Positions 1-8,064 of a stretch of 20,181 nucleotides of DNA are shown in pieces. Both the position numbers and the translations under genes were made by a program. The notes beneath the pieces were generated by a model that ran no database searches, was not told the origin of the DNA, and saw nothing but the letters and a program-made list of their open reading frames with translations. Positions within the stretch are counted from its first letter, which is position 1, and each line of letters begins with the position of its first letter. This DNA comes from CAG-826 sp964546565 (GTDB taxonomy: Bacteria; Bacillota_I; Bacilli_A; RFN20; CAG-826), in the NCBI GenBank assembly GCA_964546565.1, contig CAZJKC010000027.1, forward strand, positions 1 through 20,181, read 5' to 3'.

Positions 1-62
1 ATTTTTCTTATTGTTGTGCCTTTTTCTTTGTGTTTTAGAACCCATTCCGGATAATGTGCCAT
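1..62 (-). CDS. N-terminus of a probable DDE transposase (partial, runs off window)
   Basis: An ATG at 60-62 on the minus strand opens a frame that stays open to the window edge, giving about 20 residues beginning MAHYPEWVLKHKEKG. A GAGGT Shine-Dalgarno (SD) lies about 6 nt upstream. The Tyr-Pro-Glu-Trp-Val-x-Lys start followed by a Lys-Gly-Thr segment resembles, from memory, the N-termini of IS1634/IS4-type DDE transposases of low-GC Gram-positives, where it precedes a 'YYLY' strand. Only the first codons are visible, so no catalytic residue can be checked. If correct, an insertion sequence extends off the left edge and its end lies somewhere in about 63-200. The family call is recall-based; that a coding start is present is more certain. 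Confidence 0.45.
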   Translation of the reverse strand, partial: MAHYPEWVLKHKEKGTTIRK

Positions 63-108
63 ATTTTACCTCACGTATTATATATTGTTTAATACTATTA
101 TATAATAA

Positions 109-132
109 AACCAGGAAAAAAGATACCTGGTT
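109..132. promoter_or_regulatory. Hairpin upstream of the partial transposase
   Basis: AACCAGG (109-115) and CCTGGTT (126-132) form a 7-bp stem with a 10-nt loop. On the minus strand it lies upstream of the transposase start, with TTTT just after the stem. It could limit read-through transcription into the transposase, as hairpins near insertion-sequence ends often do. The function is inferred; the stem is seen directly. Confidence 0.4.
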
Positions 133-203
133 CGTTAAATACTATTTTTTATGCGATTGCCCTATATACACTGGTGCAGACTGCATTTAACATGGAAATC
201 TTT

Positions 204-234
204 TTGACAAAACAAGCCTTTTCTTTGCCATAAT
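204..234 (+). promoter_or_regulatory. Putative sigma-A promoter for the 299-1441 membrane protein
   Basis: A perfect -35 TTGACA (204-209) is followed after 19 bp by CATAAT (229-234). The spacing is slightly long. It would start transcription near 241, about 58 nt before the ATG at 299. Apart from this and the hairpin at 109-132, the stretch 63-298 shows no gene. Confidence 0.45.
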
Positions 235-298
235 ACAAATTAATGTAAACGTTGATAAATGATAACTAATGATTTAATATTTGTTTGAGGAAAAAAAT

Positions 299-1441
299 AT
301 GAAAAAAAACTACACTTTTTGGCAATCACTTCTCTTTTTATTGATTAGCATCCTAATTTTAGTATCCAATTATAGCCTTCCAATAACTATTATATCTTTT
401 AGTTTGTATGTAATATCTTTAGGATGGACCATAATATCTAAAAATCATCATAAAAAAACGAAAAAAATCACTATTATTTTTGCATCTATCGGTTTATTTT
501 TTAGCTTTTTGCCTTTGCTACTATATGACGAGCTAAATACCGAATTATCACCATATATGGCTTCTTTATTATTTTTGTCATTTTTTTCTAGTGTTACAGC
601 TTTAATAATGGTCATATCTTCCTTATTACATCGTTCAAATAATTCAAACTTAACAATAAAGGATAATATAAAGTATTATCCTATCGGCCATATTTCCATG
701 AAACAATGCATATTCTGCTATTCTTTTTGGATAATTCAATTCCTTTTATGCACATTTGGTATTTATTATAGTATTCACAATGAAAAATGGTGGTTAATAT
801 TTATTATTACTCTTTATTTTGTAATAACCTTTGTAGTTTTCATCATATTATTAAATCAATATCTCGTTAAACTAATAACAAAATTTAACAAAACACTCGA
901 TTTTAATGCTTTTCAAGAAGCTTTTTTGTCTATTTATCATAATAAAAAAATTCATCCTGAAACAAAGAATTATTATTTATTATTATTTTTATCATTCGCT
1001 ACTGATATCGACAAAAGCATTGTTGAAAAGTATAAGGATTTTGTATCAAAACCCACCGTTAATCAATATTTATTACAATATGATTTATATATTCTAAACT
1101 CTTTATCCGAAGATGAATGGACAACACAGTATCAACAAATACTTGCTACGTATCGCAAAAATAAGGCTGTCGTTAAATTGTTAGAAAAAGTAGAGCTTGT
1201 CCATCGCATTGTCACTTTACACGAAGAATTAATTGATATAGATGTTAATACTCTCTTTCCAACAAATGCTGCTAATCAAGCACAATCAGGCATTAATACA
1301 TTTATTCAAGCTATGTATTACTACAATAAAAAAGACAATAAACGGTTTATTTTACGCGATTTATTTATAGAACACTATAGTGTTTTTCAAGAATTAGTAA
1401 AGGAGCTTGAATTGCTAGATAATTCTAATCAAGAAATGTAA
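299..1441 (+). CDS. Unknown polytopic membrane protein with C-terminal cytosolic helical domain
   Basis: This is a 380-residue protein whose family I do not recognise. A TTG start at 281 is possible, but a GAGGA SD at about 287-291 sits correctly for the ATG at 299. The N-terminal half has about six hydrophobic segments (about residues 7-22, 26-45, 58-75, 85-108, 140-160 and 163-185) separated by short Lys-rich or Asn-rich loops. The last roughly 190 residues are soluble, helical and charged, with no recognisable catalytic motif. It is transcribed from its own putative promoter, away from the transposase start, and its 3' end overlaps the convergent gene ending at 1429 by 13 bp. The coding sequence is very AT-rich with poly-Lys/Asn codons, more so than tldD downstream. 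No function is proposed. Confidence 0.75.
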   Translation: MKKNYTFWQSLLFLLISILILVSNYSLPITIISFSLYVISLGWTIISKNHHKKTKKITIIFASIGLFFSFLPLLLYDELNTELSPYMASLLFLSFFSSVTALIMVISSLLHRSNNSNLTIKDNIKYYPIGHISMKQCIFCYSFWIIQFLLCTFGIYYSIHNEKWWLIFIITLYFVITFVVFIILLNQYLVKLITKFNKTLDFNAFQEAFLSIYHNKKIHPETKNYYLLLFLSFATDIDKSIVEKYKDFVSKPTVNQYLLQYDLYILNSLSEDEWTTQYQQILATYRKNKAVVKLLEKVELVHRIVTLHEELIDIDVNTLFPTNAANQAQSGINTFIQAMYYYNKKDNKRFILRDLFIEHYSVFQELVKELELLDNSNQEM

Positions 1442-2022
1442 ATATTTTTCCATTCTGTTGTCCAATATTTATTCGGTAATAAAGCAATTTCTTTGCTAAT
1501 ATGAGGTGCCGATATTACTAAATTAAGTCCTAAATGAAAATGTGGATTATGGGAGTTTATAACATATGTTGAACAAAGATATACTAAATATCCTTGTGTA
1601 ATATCAAATGGTAAAACATAGTATGTCGGCTCACTTAAATTCTCTTTTAAAAGGCGTTGCAACTTCTTTTCTTTTAGCGAAACCTTTTTCTTTTCCATAA
1701 AATTATTTAAAGATTCAATAATTTCTAAATATTTTTCTGGATGTTGATCAAATATTTTATTAGGTGAGATAATCATCCATATTGCAGAGTCTGTTAATGC
1801 ATCATTATTAGGTAATTGATATTCCTTAAATACATAGCTATAAAAAATTGTACCTTTTAAAAACAAGTCTTTTCTTTTCCAATATGACCTTATAAAAAGG
1901 CCAATGAATCTCCTTTTTTTATCATCTCGTAATGTTAAATAATAAAGTTCATCTTTATCAAAAAACAATTTTAAATCTTGATAATTACTTCTAACATTAT
2001 TAATTACTTCTTGATAATCCAT
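1429..2022 (-). CDS. Hypothetical soluble protein, 197 residues
   Basis: The start is placed at the ATG at 2020-2022 because a GAGGG SD lies 6 nt upstream; the ATG at 2037 has no SD. The product, beginning MDYQEVINNV, is soluble, rich in Lys, Tyr and Phe, with no signal peptide or membrane segment. Residues about 110-135 are a Lys-rich amphipathic stretch. The last 50 residues include an HNPHFHLGLNLV segment with several His. I cannot assign a family. It is convergent with the membrane protein on the other strand and the two coding regions overlap by 13 bp, so no terminator separates them. Its upstream region (2023-2182) is shared divergently with tldD. It appears to be monocistronic. Confidence 0.72.
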   Translation of the reverse strand: MDYQEVINNVRSNYQDLKLFFDKDELYYLTLRDDKKRRFIGLFIRSYWKRKDLFLKGTIFYSYVFKEYQLPNNDALTDSAIWMIISPNKIFDQHPEKYLEIIESLNNFMEKKKVSLKEKKLQRLLKENLSEPTYYVLPFDITQGYLVYLCSTYVINSHNPHFHLGLNLVISAPHISKEIALLPNKYWTTEWKNIYIS

Positions 2023-2144
2023 ATTAAACCCTCGCATATCATTATGTTAAATCATACTCACAAAAAATTACATAATCATTTTATGAAGTTATCTTATTAT
2101 TTTTAATATCTTACAATTAAGTTACATGAATATTGTTTTCTTCA

Positions 2145-2153
2145 TGATATAAT
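2145..2153 (+). promoter_or_regulatory. Extended -10 promoter element of tldD
   Basis: TGATATAAT is an extended -10 (TGn followed by TATAAT at 2148-2153). No good -35 is visible at 17 bp, which is common with extended -10 promoters. Transcription would begin near 2160, giving a short leader containing the GGAG site. Confidence 0.5.
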
Positions 2154-2182
2154 GTAAAAGTACAAAAAAGGAGATGAAACTT

Positions 2183-3580
2183 ATGATATCAAAATCATTA
2201 GCAATGAAAGTCTTGAATGCAGGACTTGCTACCGGTGCTGATTTTGCGGAAATATATTTAGAAGAAACAAATGCAACATCAATCGAGATGGATAATGGTG
2301 AAGTAAAATCAATCAGCTCAGGTATTTCATATGGTGCTGGAATTCGCTTACTCAAAGATTTACAAAGCGTTTATGGATATACAAACGATATATCGGCAAA
2401 AGGTCTTTTAACTTTAGCCACAACCTTGTCTCAATCATTTCATAGCGAACAAATAATCACTGTCAACAAAATAGAAAAAGTGCGTGTTAAAAAACATCAC
2501 CAAGCACAAACACCACTAGCGGACGTTTCCAAAGAAAGAAAAATAGCCTTAATGACTGAGGCCCACGAAACATGCTCTTCTTATGATAAGAGAATCATCC
2601 GAACCCGCGTCTTATTCAATGACAATACCAAAAAAGTTTGTATTTTTAATTCCGAGGGCAAAGAATATCATGATAATCGTGGTCGTGGACGTCTTTATAT
2701 TATTGCTATCGCATCAGAAAATGGAAAAATTGAAACCGCCTCTGCAGGTCCAGGAGCTCAAAAAGGGTTGGAATTCTTTACGGATGATATCAATGTTAAA
2801 GAAATTGCTCTCGAAACCGCTAAAACAGCTTTAACTATGTTAGATGCCGAAGAATGTCCTAGTGGAAAAATGACCGTTGTTATCGGTAACGGATTTGGTG
2901 GTGTAATCTTCCACGAAGCCTGTGGACATGCTTTAGAAGCCAGTGCTGTATCCCGTAATCTTTCGGTCTTTGCTAATAAACTCGGTCAAAAAATTGCTTC
3001 CGATATCGTCAATGCTGTTGATGATGGAACCATCGAAAATGGATGGGGGTCAGGCAATATCGATGATGAGGGTAATCCCACTGAAAGAACCGTCTTAATC
3101 GAAAATGGTATTTTAAAATCATACCTTGTCGATTCATTTAATGGTAGACGTATGGGTCTTAAAGGTAATGGGGCTACACGTCGAGAATCATATCAATTTG
3201 AACCAACTTCGAGAATGTCTAACACCTTTATTTTAAAAGGTAAATCGACACCTGAACAAATAATTGCTGAAACCGAATATGGTTTATACGCTAAATCATT
3301 AGGTGGTGGATCGGTTAATCCCACAACTGGTGACTTTAATTTTGCCGTTAACGAAGGCTATCTTATTGAAAATGGTCATATTACAAAGCCAGTTAAAGGG
3401 GCTACTCTAATTGGTAATGGCGCCGATATTTTATTAAAAATCGATCGTATCGCTAACGACTTAAAAAGAGCTCAAGGTATGTGCGGAGCAGCTTCAGGGT
3501 CAATTCCAGCTGATGTCGGTCAACCAACCATCAGAGTACAAGATATTACCGTTGGAGGACGAGGAGGTAATGTAAAATGA
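2183..3580 (+). CDS. tldD: TldD, metalloprotease subunit of the TldD-TldE complex
   Basis: TldD is the zinc-bearing subunit of a heterodimeric cytoplasmic protease that, in enterobacteria, trims unfolded peptides such as microcin B17 precursor and CcdA antitoxin. This 465-residue protein carries the family's HExxxH signature (HEACGH, about residues 244-249). The conserved C-terminal Cys-Gly segment (about residue 434 onward, GMCGAASGS) is followed by the VGQPTIRV-type end. The start is set at 2183: the GGAG at 2171-2174 abuts the upstream in-frame ATG (2174) but lies 8-9 nt from this one. The stop TGA overlaps the tldE ATG in an ATGA, so the two are translationally coupled. The substrate here is unknown; no modified-peptide cluster is in the window. 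Confidence 0.95.
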   Translation: MISKSLAMKVLNAGLATGADFAEIYLEETNATSIEMDNGEVKSISSGISYGAGIRLLKDLQSVYGYTNDISAKGLLTLATTLSQSFHSEQIITVNKIEKVRVKKHHQAQTPLADVSKERKIALMTEAHETCSSYDKRIIRTRVLFNDNTKKVCIFNSEGKEYHDNRGRGRLYIIAIASENGKIETASAGPGAQKGLEFFTDDINVKEIALETAKTALTMLDAEECPSGKMTVVIGNGFGGVIFHEACGHALEASAVSRNLSVFANKLGQKIASDIVNAVDDGTIENGWGSGNIDDEGNPTERTVLIENGILKSYLVDSFNGRRMGLKGNGATRRESYQFEPTSRMSNTFILKGKSTPEQIIAETEYGLYAKSLGGGSVNPTTGDFNFAVNEGYLIENGHITKPVKGATLIGNGADILLKIDRIANDLKRAQGMCGAASGSIPADVGQPTIRVQDITVGGRGGNVK

Positions 3581-4905
3581 AGTATCAAAAATATTTAGAT
3601 GAAGCTAAAAAAATAGGCATTGATGCTTTTGAATTATATGTATGCCATACTTATCGCTTAGGTATTGAATTATTTCACCATGAGATATCTAGCTACACAG
3701 TAGCGGATACAACAATATTAGCCGCTAGAGGAATCTATAATGGTAAAATCGGATATGCATACAGTGAATTAAATAATGCTACAACACCTTTATACTTAGC
3801 CGAGCAAGTAAAAGAAAACGCTAAAGTAATAACCAATACGGAAACACCTTATATTTTCAAAGGGTCGCCTTTTTATAAAAAGAAAAATACTTTTAACCCT
3901 TCATTAGGAACTATCTCAACATCAGAAAAGATTCAAATATTAAATGATATTGAAACTAAATTACGTAATTGTGATGAAAGAATTATTGAAGTCGGTGGTG
4001 TAAGTTATGAGGAAAACATTTCAGAAATATCTTTAATAAACAGTTATGGTTTATCGTTAAAACATAAAACAAATGATTTCTTCCTTTATGCTGAAGCCGT
4101 TGCAAAGCAAGGGGATGAAGTAAAAACTGGATATGAATTAGTGTTTGGTAATGATTTAGCGAGTGTTAATATTGATGATTTAGTAGCGAAAGCGGCCCAA
4201 AAGACCATTTCACAGCTTGGTGGAGAACCTTGCGTTAGTAATAAATACCCTTGTGTCTTTACTCCTCAAGTCTTTGCCAGTTTATTAAATTGTTTCTTAT
4301 CAAGCGCAACCGCGAACGAAGTCTTGAAACATTCTTCCTTCTTAGAAGGTAAATTAAATGCATTAGTGGCTAGTAAAAAATTAACAGTCGTTGAAAATCC
4401 TTTATTAAAAAATGTTTTCTTTAGATATTTTGACGATGAAGGGGTGGCAACTATGCCTAAAACAGTCATTGAAAAAGGAGTTTTAAAAACATATTTCCAC
4501 AATCTTACTACCGCACATCAAATGGGAGTGGAACCCACCGGAAATGGCTATAAAGATAGTAGTAAAGGAAAAGTCGGAATTCATTATGTCAATCTTATGG
4601 TCAAACCCGGTAAACATAGTGAAAGCGAAATGATTGAAAGTTTGCACGAGGCCGTTTATATTACCGATATTCAAGGCTTACATGCTGGTATGAATCAACA
4701 ATCAGGTAACTTCTCGTTACAAGCTAAAGGCTTTATGATTCGTAATGGAAAAATTGCTGAACCAATTAATTTAATTACCATTGCTGGCAATCTCTTAAAT
4801 GTTATGAATGACATAAAAGATATCGCCAATAACAGTGAAACACAAATTTCATCTATTAATTGCCCTAGTGTCTTAATTAAGTCCATCTCTGTCTCAGGAA
4901 AATAA
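3577..4905 (+). CDS. tldE: TldE (PmbA), partner subunit of the TldD-TldE protease
   Basis: This 442-residue protein is homologous in architecture to TldD but lacks the HExxxH zinc motif. That is normal for TldE/PmbA, which closes the active-site chamber of the heterodimer. Family landmarks include a GNGYKDSSKG segment (about residues 323-332) and an HAGMNQQSGNFSLQAKGF stretch (about 369-386), the usual 'G.N..SGDFS..a.G..I.nG' region. It overlaps tldD by 4 nt and has a GAGGAGGT SD within the tldD 3' end, so the pair forms one operon. A strong intrinsic terminator follows 10 nt after the stop. No frameshift or odd feature is seen. Confidence 0.94.
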   Translation: MKYQKYLDEAKKIGIDAFELYVCHTYRLGIELFHHEISSYTVADTTILAARGIYNGKIGYAYSELNNATTPLYLAEQVKENAKVITNTETPYIFKGSPFYKKKNTFNPSLGTISTSEKIQILNDIETKLRNCDERIIEVGGVSYEENISEISLINSYGLSLKHKTNDFFLYAEAVAKQGDEVKTGYELVFGNDLASVNIDDLVAKAAQKTISQLGGEPCVSNKYPCVFTPQVFASLLNCFLSSATANEVLKHSSFLEGKLNALVASKKLTVVENPLLKNVFFRYFDDEGVATMPKTVIEKGVLKTYFHNLTTAHQMGVEPTGNGYKDSSKGKVGIHYVNLMVKPGKHSESEMIESLHEAVYITDIQGLHAGMNQQSGNFSLQAKGFMIRNGKIAEPINLITIAGNLLNVMNDIKDIANNSETQISSINCPSVLIKSISVSGK

Positions 4906-4914
4906 AATAAAAAT

Positions 4915-4957
4915 AAAGGATTATCGCCCGTAAATTGATGGTGATAATCCTTTTTTT
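4915..4957. terminator. Bidirectional intrinsic terminator between tldE and degV
   Basis: A 14-bp stem (4915-4928 with 4940-4953, one G-U pair) has an 11-nt loop. It is followed by seven Ts on the plus strand and a T-rich tract on the minus strand. It serves tldDE from the left and degV from the right; the degV stop codon (4956) sits in its T-run. Confidence 0.9.
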
Positions 4958-5810
4958 AATATTTTAAAATATACAATATTCCAATAGTGCCACGTCCACA
5001 ATGTGACGAAATAACACATCCGGCTTCCGTAATCATTATTTTATCTTCAGGAATTAATTTTTTTAATTCTTGATAAAGATACTCGACACCCTGTGGAGAT
5101 AAAGAATGAGTAATCATAACATGATCTAAATCAACATTAGGTAAATCCGATTTAATCATTTCAATTAATTCATCATATGCTTTAACCATTTTACCACGTG
5201 GCTTACGATAAACCATCATTTTGCCTTCTCGTACCACTATTTCTGGATGTATATGCAACATTTTCCCAAAATAATATGAAGTTGATGAACAGCGACCACC
5301 TTTATGTAAGAATGTCAAATTTTCAACAACAAATTGGGCTTTAACATTCGGAATAACTTTCGTTTCTAATATATCGGCTATTTCGTGTAATCCGTAACCT
5401 TCTTCTCTCATTTTACAGGCTTTTAGAACTGTTAAGCCAATACCACTTGAAAGATTACGGGAGTCAATCACTCTAATTCTATCGCTTTCAAATTCGCTAG
5501 CGGCAATATAAGCAGATTGATATAAAGCCGAGAATTCGCTTGATATAAGAATGCACAAAATATCATAATCACCATCAATATATTTTTTGAAAACATTAAT
5601 AAAGCATTGTGGATTTCTCGCGGCGGTTTTCGGTAATTCGCCTTTTTGATCCACCATGTCATATAATTGCGGTGTTTTTATATCAATACCATCACGGTAT
5701 GATTCATTTCCAAAATTCACTAAAAGGGGGACGACTTCTAAATCATATTTATTGATTTCCTCTAAGCGTAAATCAACTGTACTATCACAAATTATCTTAA
5801 TTTTGCGCAT
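4956..5810 (-). CDS. DegV family fatty-acid-binding protein
   Basis: DegV proteins bind long-chain fatty acids and, as FakB, present them to fatty acid kinase FakA. No fakA is in this window, so a FakB role is family knowledge only. The start is the ATG at 5808-5810 with a GGAGGGAG SD 5 nt upstream, giving 284 residues beginning MRKIKIICDSTVDL, the typical DegV opening. Other family marks are DGIDI (about 40-44), the ISSEFSALYQSA ligand-loop region (about 90-101), the FLHKGGRCS segment (about 167-175), and a late THS motif before a C-terminal CGRGTIGI strand. It is cytosolic and monocistronic, divergent from the lipoprotein gene. Confidence 0.93.
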   Translation of the reverse strand: MRKIKIICDSTVDLRLEEINKYDLEVVPLLVNFGNESYRDGIDIKTPQLYDMVDQKGELPKTAARNPQCFINVFKKYIDGDYDILCILISSEFSALYQSAYIAASEFESDRIRVIDSRNLSSGIGLTVLKACKMREEGYGLHEIADILETKVIPNVKAQFVVENLTFLHKGGRCSSTSYYFGKMLHIHPEIVVREGKMMVYRKPRGKMVKAYDELIEMIKSDLPNVDLDHVMITHSLSPQGVEYLYQELKKLIPEDKIMITEAGCVISSHCGRGTIGILYILKY

Positions 5811-5837
5811 ATAACTCCCTCCATTTATCAATATAAA

Positions 5838-5870
5838 ATTATACTACAAAGAAATATTCATTTGTACAAA
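5838..5870 (-). promoter_or_regulatory. Putative degV promoter with a palindrome at the -35
   Basis: On the minus strand TATAAT (5843 to 5838) lies 28 bp upstream of the degV ATG. A TTGTAC candidate -35 lies 20 bp further up, inside the perfect 10-bp palindrome TTTGTACAAA (5861-5870). The spacing is long, so the -35 is uncertain. The palindrome could be an operator. Confidence 0.35.
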
Positions 5871-6040
5871 ATTTCGTGTAATTCTTAAACGCTTTTATAC
5901 ATGTGACAAAAAAATATTATTTTTTCTTCTTTTTACCAAATCTTTAATACATTTTCTATATAAAAATTATTCATGATATATAAAACTAATTGAGGGTAAA
6001 GCTATTTCTTACATTTATCCTATGATAAATATTTTTTCCG

Positions 6041-6069
6041 TTGCTTTTTATTATAAATAAAAGTATAAT
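6041..6069 (+). promoter_or_regulatory. Sigma-A promoter of the lipoprotein gene
   Basis: TTGCTT (6041-6046) and TATAAT (6064-6069) are separated by the optimal 17 bp, with transcription expected from about 6076 and a leader of about 44 nt. The rest of the 5811-6119 gap holds the degV promoter and AT-rich DNA; I see no small gene or riboswitch there. Confidence 0.7.
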
Positions 6070-6119
6070 ACTACTATCTTTTCAAGATTAAATTATAAAT
6101 TAAAGAAAGGAGATTATTT

Positions 6120-7442
6120 ATGAAAAGTAAAATTTTATTAACAGCACTTCTTGCTTCAACATTATTGACCGCTGTTGGATGTGGAAAAAATTCTGATGGT
6201 ACTTCATCAATTATTTCCGATACATCTGCCGATCCTAATGTTGTTGAAAAAGTGAAAGGAAATGGTGAAAGTTGGGTTGAGGAAATTCAAAATCTCATTG
6301 ATCGTGTTTACAAAAATGCAAAAATTGATCCAATCGAAATTCCTTTTGTCAATACCACCTATTATTCAGCCACATACTTTGAAGCTAGCGAAGAATCTGG
6401 CGATACTTATTATGTTCAAGTTACTTGTGAAAATGACGATAGTATGGAAATGGCAACCATCACAAATTACATGAATACATTTACATCCTATTATGAAGAA
6501 AATGGATTTGGTATCAATGATGATGATTATGCCATGTATCGTTCATACACCGCCTATAAAGATTTAGGTAAGGCACGTTATCTTTATGTATCATATGGCT
6601 TATCCACTCTTGAAGATGAAAACGGTGAGATCGATTATGACAATCCACAATTAGGTTATGGATTCATTCTCTCTTATCGTCGTATCATCTCTAATGATGG
6701 TTGGATGGGTGATTACTTAACCGAATGGCCAACTGCATCAATGGAATTATCACTTGGTAACGCTATGCCAGAACCAGATTTTGGTGATAAGAAAATCCAA
6801 TACTTTGGTGGCTTCAACCTCATTCCAGTAACATTCACTGATGGTAGTGAAGGATTATTAGAAGTCTTTATCATGTGGTGTCTTGGATCCGATCAATCCG
6901 ATATTGATAATTACTTAAAAGTCCTTGAAGATGCCAACTGGGAAATCGGTTATTTCCAAAACGATGATGGTACCGATTCTGATGAAAAATATGCTTTCAA
7001 CGCCTTATCACAAATCGTTGTTGAATCATTCGTTATGGGTGATGATAGCATGGGTTCAGGTGCTTGCTTCTGGTTCTATCTAAACGATCCAGATTCTGTA
7101 TTTACACATAAAGCAGCATGGCCTGAAGAAGTTAATTCCGTTGTTCCTGAATATGTTGAAACTGGCGCTGAATTATCATACTATCATAGAACAGTCGCTA
7201 CCCAATATGGTGAATTACATATTATCGTTATTGGTGGAGTTTCTGATGATGCTGAAACAAATTACGCTACATTATTAACTTCATTAGAATTTACCGTTAC
7301 TGACGAAGTTGATGAATATAATGAAACGTATAAATATGCAACTAGCAAAGATCAAACATGCGAGATTATGTTCTATATCGATAGCGGTTATCCAGGAATT
7401 GCTGGTAATGTTCTAGTTATTCAAGCAATCTATATTAAGTAA
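6120..7442 (+). CDS. Secreted lipoprotein, function unknown
   Basis: This 440-residue protein begins with a Lys-containing n-region, a hydrophobic core and the lipobox TAVGC. Cys21 is the predicted lipidated residue, so the protein should be anchored to the outer face of the membrane. The SD AAGGAGA is 7 nt from the ATG. The mature chain is acidic and rich in Asp, Glu, Tyr and Gly. It looks like three related segments (about 45-185, 205-325 and 335-440), each with an aromatic-rich strand, a 'Y..L...W/F' helix and a closing hydrophobic strand such as CFWFYL or CEIMFYI. The repeat reading is by eye. There is no transporter gene beside it, so it is unlikely to be a simple ABC solute-binding protein. 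It has its own promoter and terminator. Confidence 0.85.
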   Translation: MKSKILLTALLASTLLTAVGCGKNSDGTSSIISDTSADPNVVEKVKGNGESWVEEIQNLIDRVYKNAKIDPIEIPFVNTTYYSATYFEASEESGDTYYVQVTCENDDSMEMATITNYMNTFTSYYEENGFGINDDDYAMYRSYTAYKDLGKARYLYVSYGLSTLEDENGEIDYDNPQLGYGFILSYRRIISNDGWMGDYLTEWPTASMELSLGNAMPEPDFGDKKIQYFGGFNLIPVTFTDGSEGLLEVFIMWCLGSDQSDIDNYLKVLEDANWEIGYFQNDDGTDSDEKYAFNALSQIVVESFVMGDDSMGSGACFWFYLNDPDSVFTHKAAWPEEVNSVVPEYVETGAELSYYHRTVATQYGELHIIVIGGVSDDAETNYATLLTSLEFTVTDEVDEYNETYKYATSKDQTCEIMFYIDSGYPGIAGNVLVIQAIYIK

Positions 7443-7448
7443 GATACT

Positions 7449-7478
7449 AAGACACGGCTTCTAGTCGTGTCTTTTTTT
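7449..7478 (+). terminator. Intrinsic terminator after the lipoprotein gene
   Basis: AAGACACG (7449-7456) pairs with CGTGTCTT (7466-7473), extendable inward by three pairs including one G-U. It is followed by an uninterrupted T-run to 7478. Confidence 0.92.
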
Positions 7479-7486
7479 ACTTTATG

Positions 7487-7514
7487 TTGTTTTTTTTAAA
7501 AGATATTGTAGAAT
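7487..7514 (+). promoter_or_regulatory. Putative mscL promoter
   Basis: TTGTTT (7487-7492) and TAGAAT (7509-7514) are 16 bp apart, 17 nt before the mscL start. The AAGGAGGT SD lies between. This leaves a very short leader. Confidence 0.5.
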
Positions 7515-7531
7515 AAAAAAGGAGGTTATTT

Positions 7532-8056
7532 ATGGCAAAAAAAATTAAAAGTAAATTCTTTAGCGAATTTAAAGATTTTATTACTCGTGGAAACGTTTTA
7601 GATATGGCTGTTGGTGTCATCATCGGTGGAGCTTTCACCAGCATTGTGACCGCTTTAAGCAATCATATTTTAAAACCTATCATCAATTTCTTTTTAGCAT
7701 TACTTTTCGGATCGAGTTCATTAAGCGGTATTTATACTTATTTAAAAACAGCTTATGTGACTCCTGGTGACCCTACTTCTGGTATTGATTTAACCAATTC
7801 AATTTATATTGATTGGGGAGAATTCATTAATGCAATTATTAATTTCTTATTAACAGCATTAGTGCTATTCTGCATTATTAAAGCCATCAATTCCTTACAT
7901 AATCGTCTTGAACAAGCTAAAAAAATCTTGCTTGAAAAAGAGGAAGAAGAAAAAGAAGAAGAACCGGAGCCAGAACCAGAACCAGAACCTGATCCCCAAA
8001 TTGTTTTATTAACAGAAATTCGTGATTTACTAAAAAAAGAAGAAAATAAAGAGTAA
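7532..8056 (+). CDS. mscL: MscL, large-conductance mechanosensitive channel
   Basis: MscL forms a homopentameric pore that opens under membrane tension to release solutes during hypo-osmotic shock. Residues 10-30 (FSEFKDFITRGNVLDMAVGV) match the conserved N-terminal helix and pore-lining TM1, with the small-residue Gly/Ala face. TM2 spans about 98-118. The C-terminal bundle helix (about 157-168, IVLLTEIRDLLK) is typical. At 174 residues it is longer than most MscLs. The extra length comes from a longer periplasmic loop and from a linker between TM2 and the bundle helix made of Glu-rich sequence followed by Glu-Pro repeats (about 144-155). The SD AAGGAGGT is strong. The gene is single, with its own promoter and terminator, convergent with the Ca-type ATPase. 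Confidence 0.95.
   Translation: MAKKIKSKFFSEFKDFITRGNVLDMAVGVIIGGAFTSIVTALSNHILKPIINFFLALLFGSSSLSGIYTYLKTAYVTPGDPTSGIDLTNSIYIDWGEFINAIINFLLTALVLFCIIKAINSLHNRLEQAKKILLEKEEEEKEEEPEPEPEPEPDPQIVLLTEIRDLLKKEENKE
7966..8001 (+). repeat. Short Glu-Pro codon repeat inside mscL
   Basis: Roughly four to five tandem hexanucleotide units (GAA/GAG plus CCA/CCG/CCT) encode alternating Glu-Pro in the MscL linker. Copies are near-identical, so unit number could vary between strains without shifting the frame. Confidence 0.6.
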
Positions 8057-8064
8057 GCTAGAAG

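Noticed and set aside
134..191. GTTAAAT and ATTTAAC (134-140 and 185-191) as insertion sequence terminal repeats
   Set aside because: The arms are only 7 bp of AT-rich sequence and both lie on the same side of the transposase start, so they cannot be its two ends.
281..1441. Code-4 (TGA as Trp) mycoplasma origin
   Set aside because: Several intact genes end in TGA at their expected family length and use TGG for Trp, so the standard code applies.
2122..2355. Minus-strand open frame overlapping the tldD start
   Set aside because: It is opposite the conserved tldD N-terminus and covers the tldD promoter; no SD precedes it.
5811..6119. A small gene or riboswitch in the degV-lipoprotein gap
   Set aside because: Only AT-rich DNA with two divergent promoters is visible; there is no conserved riboswitch core and no ORF with an SD.
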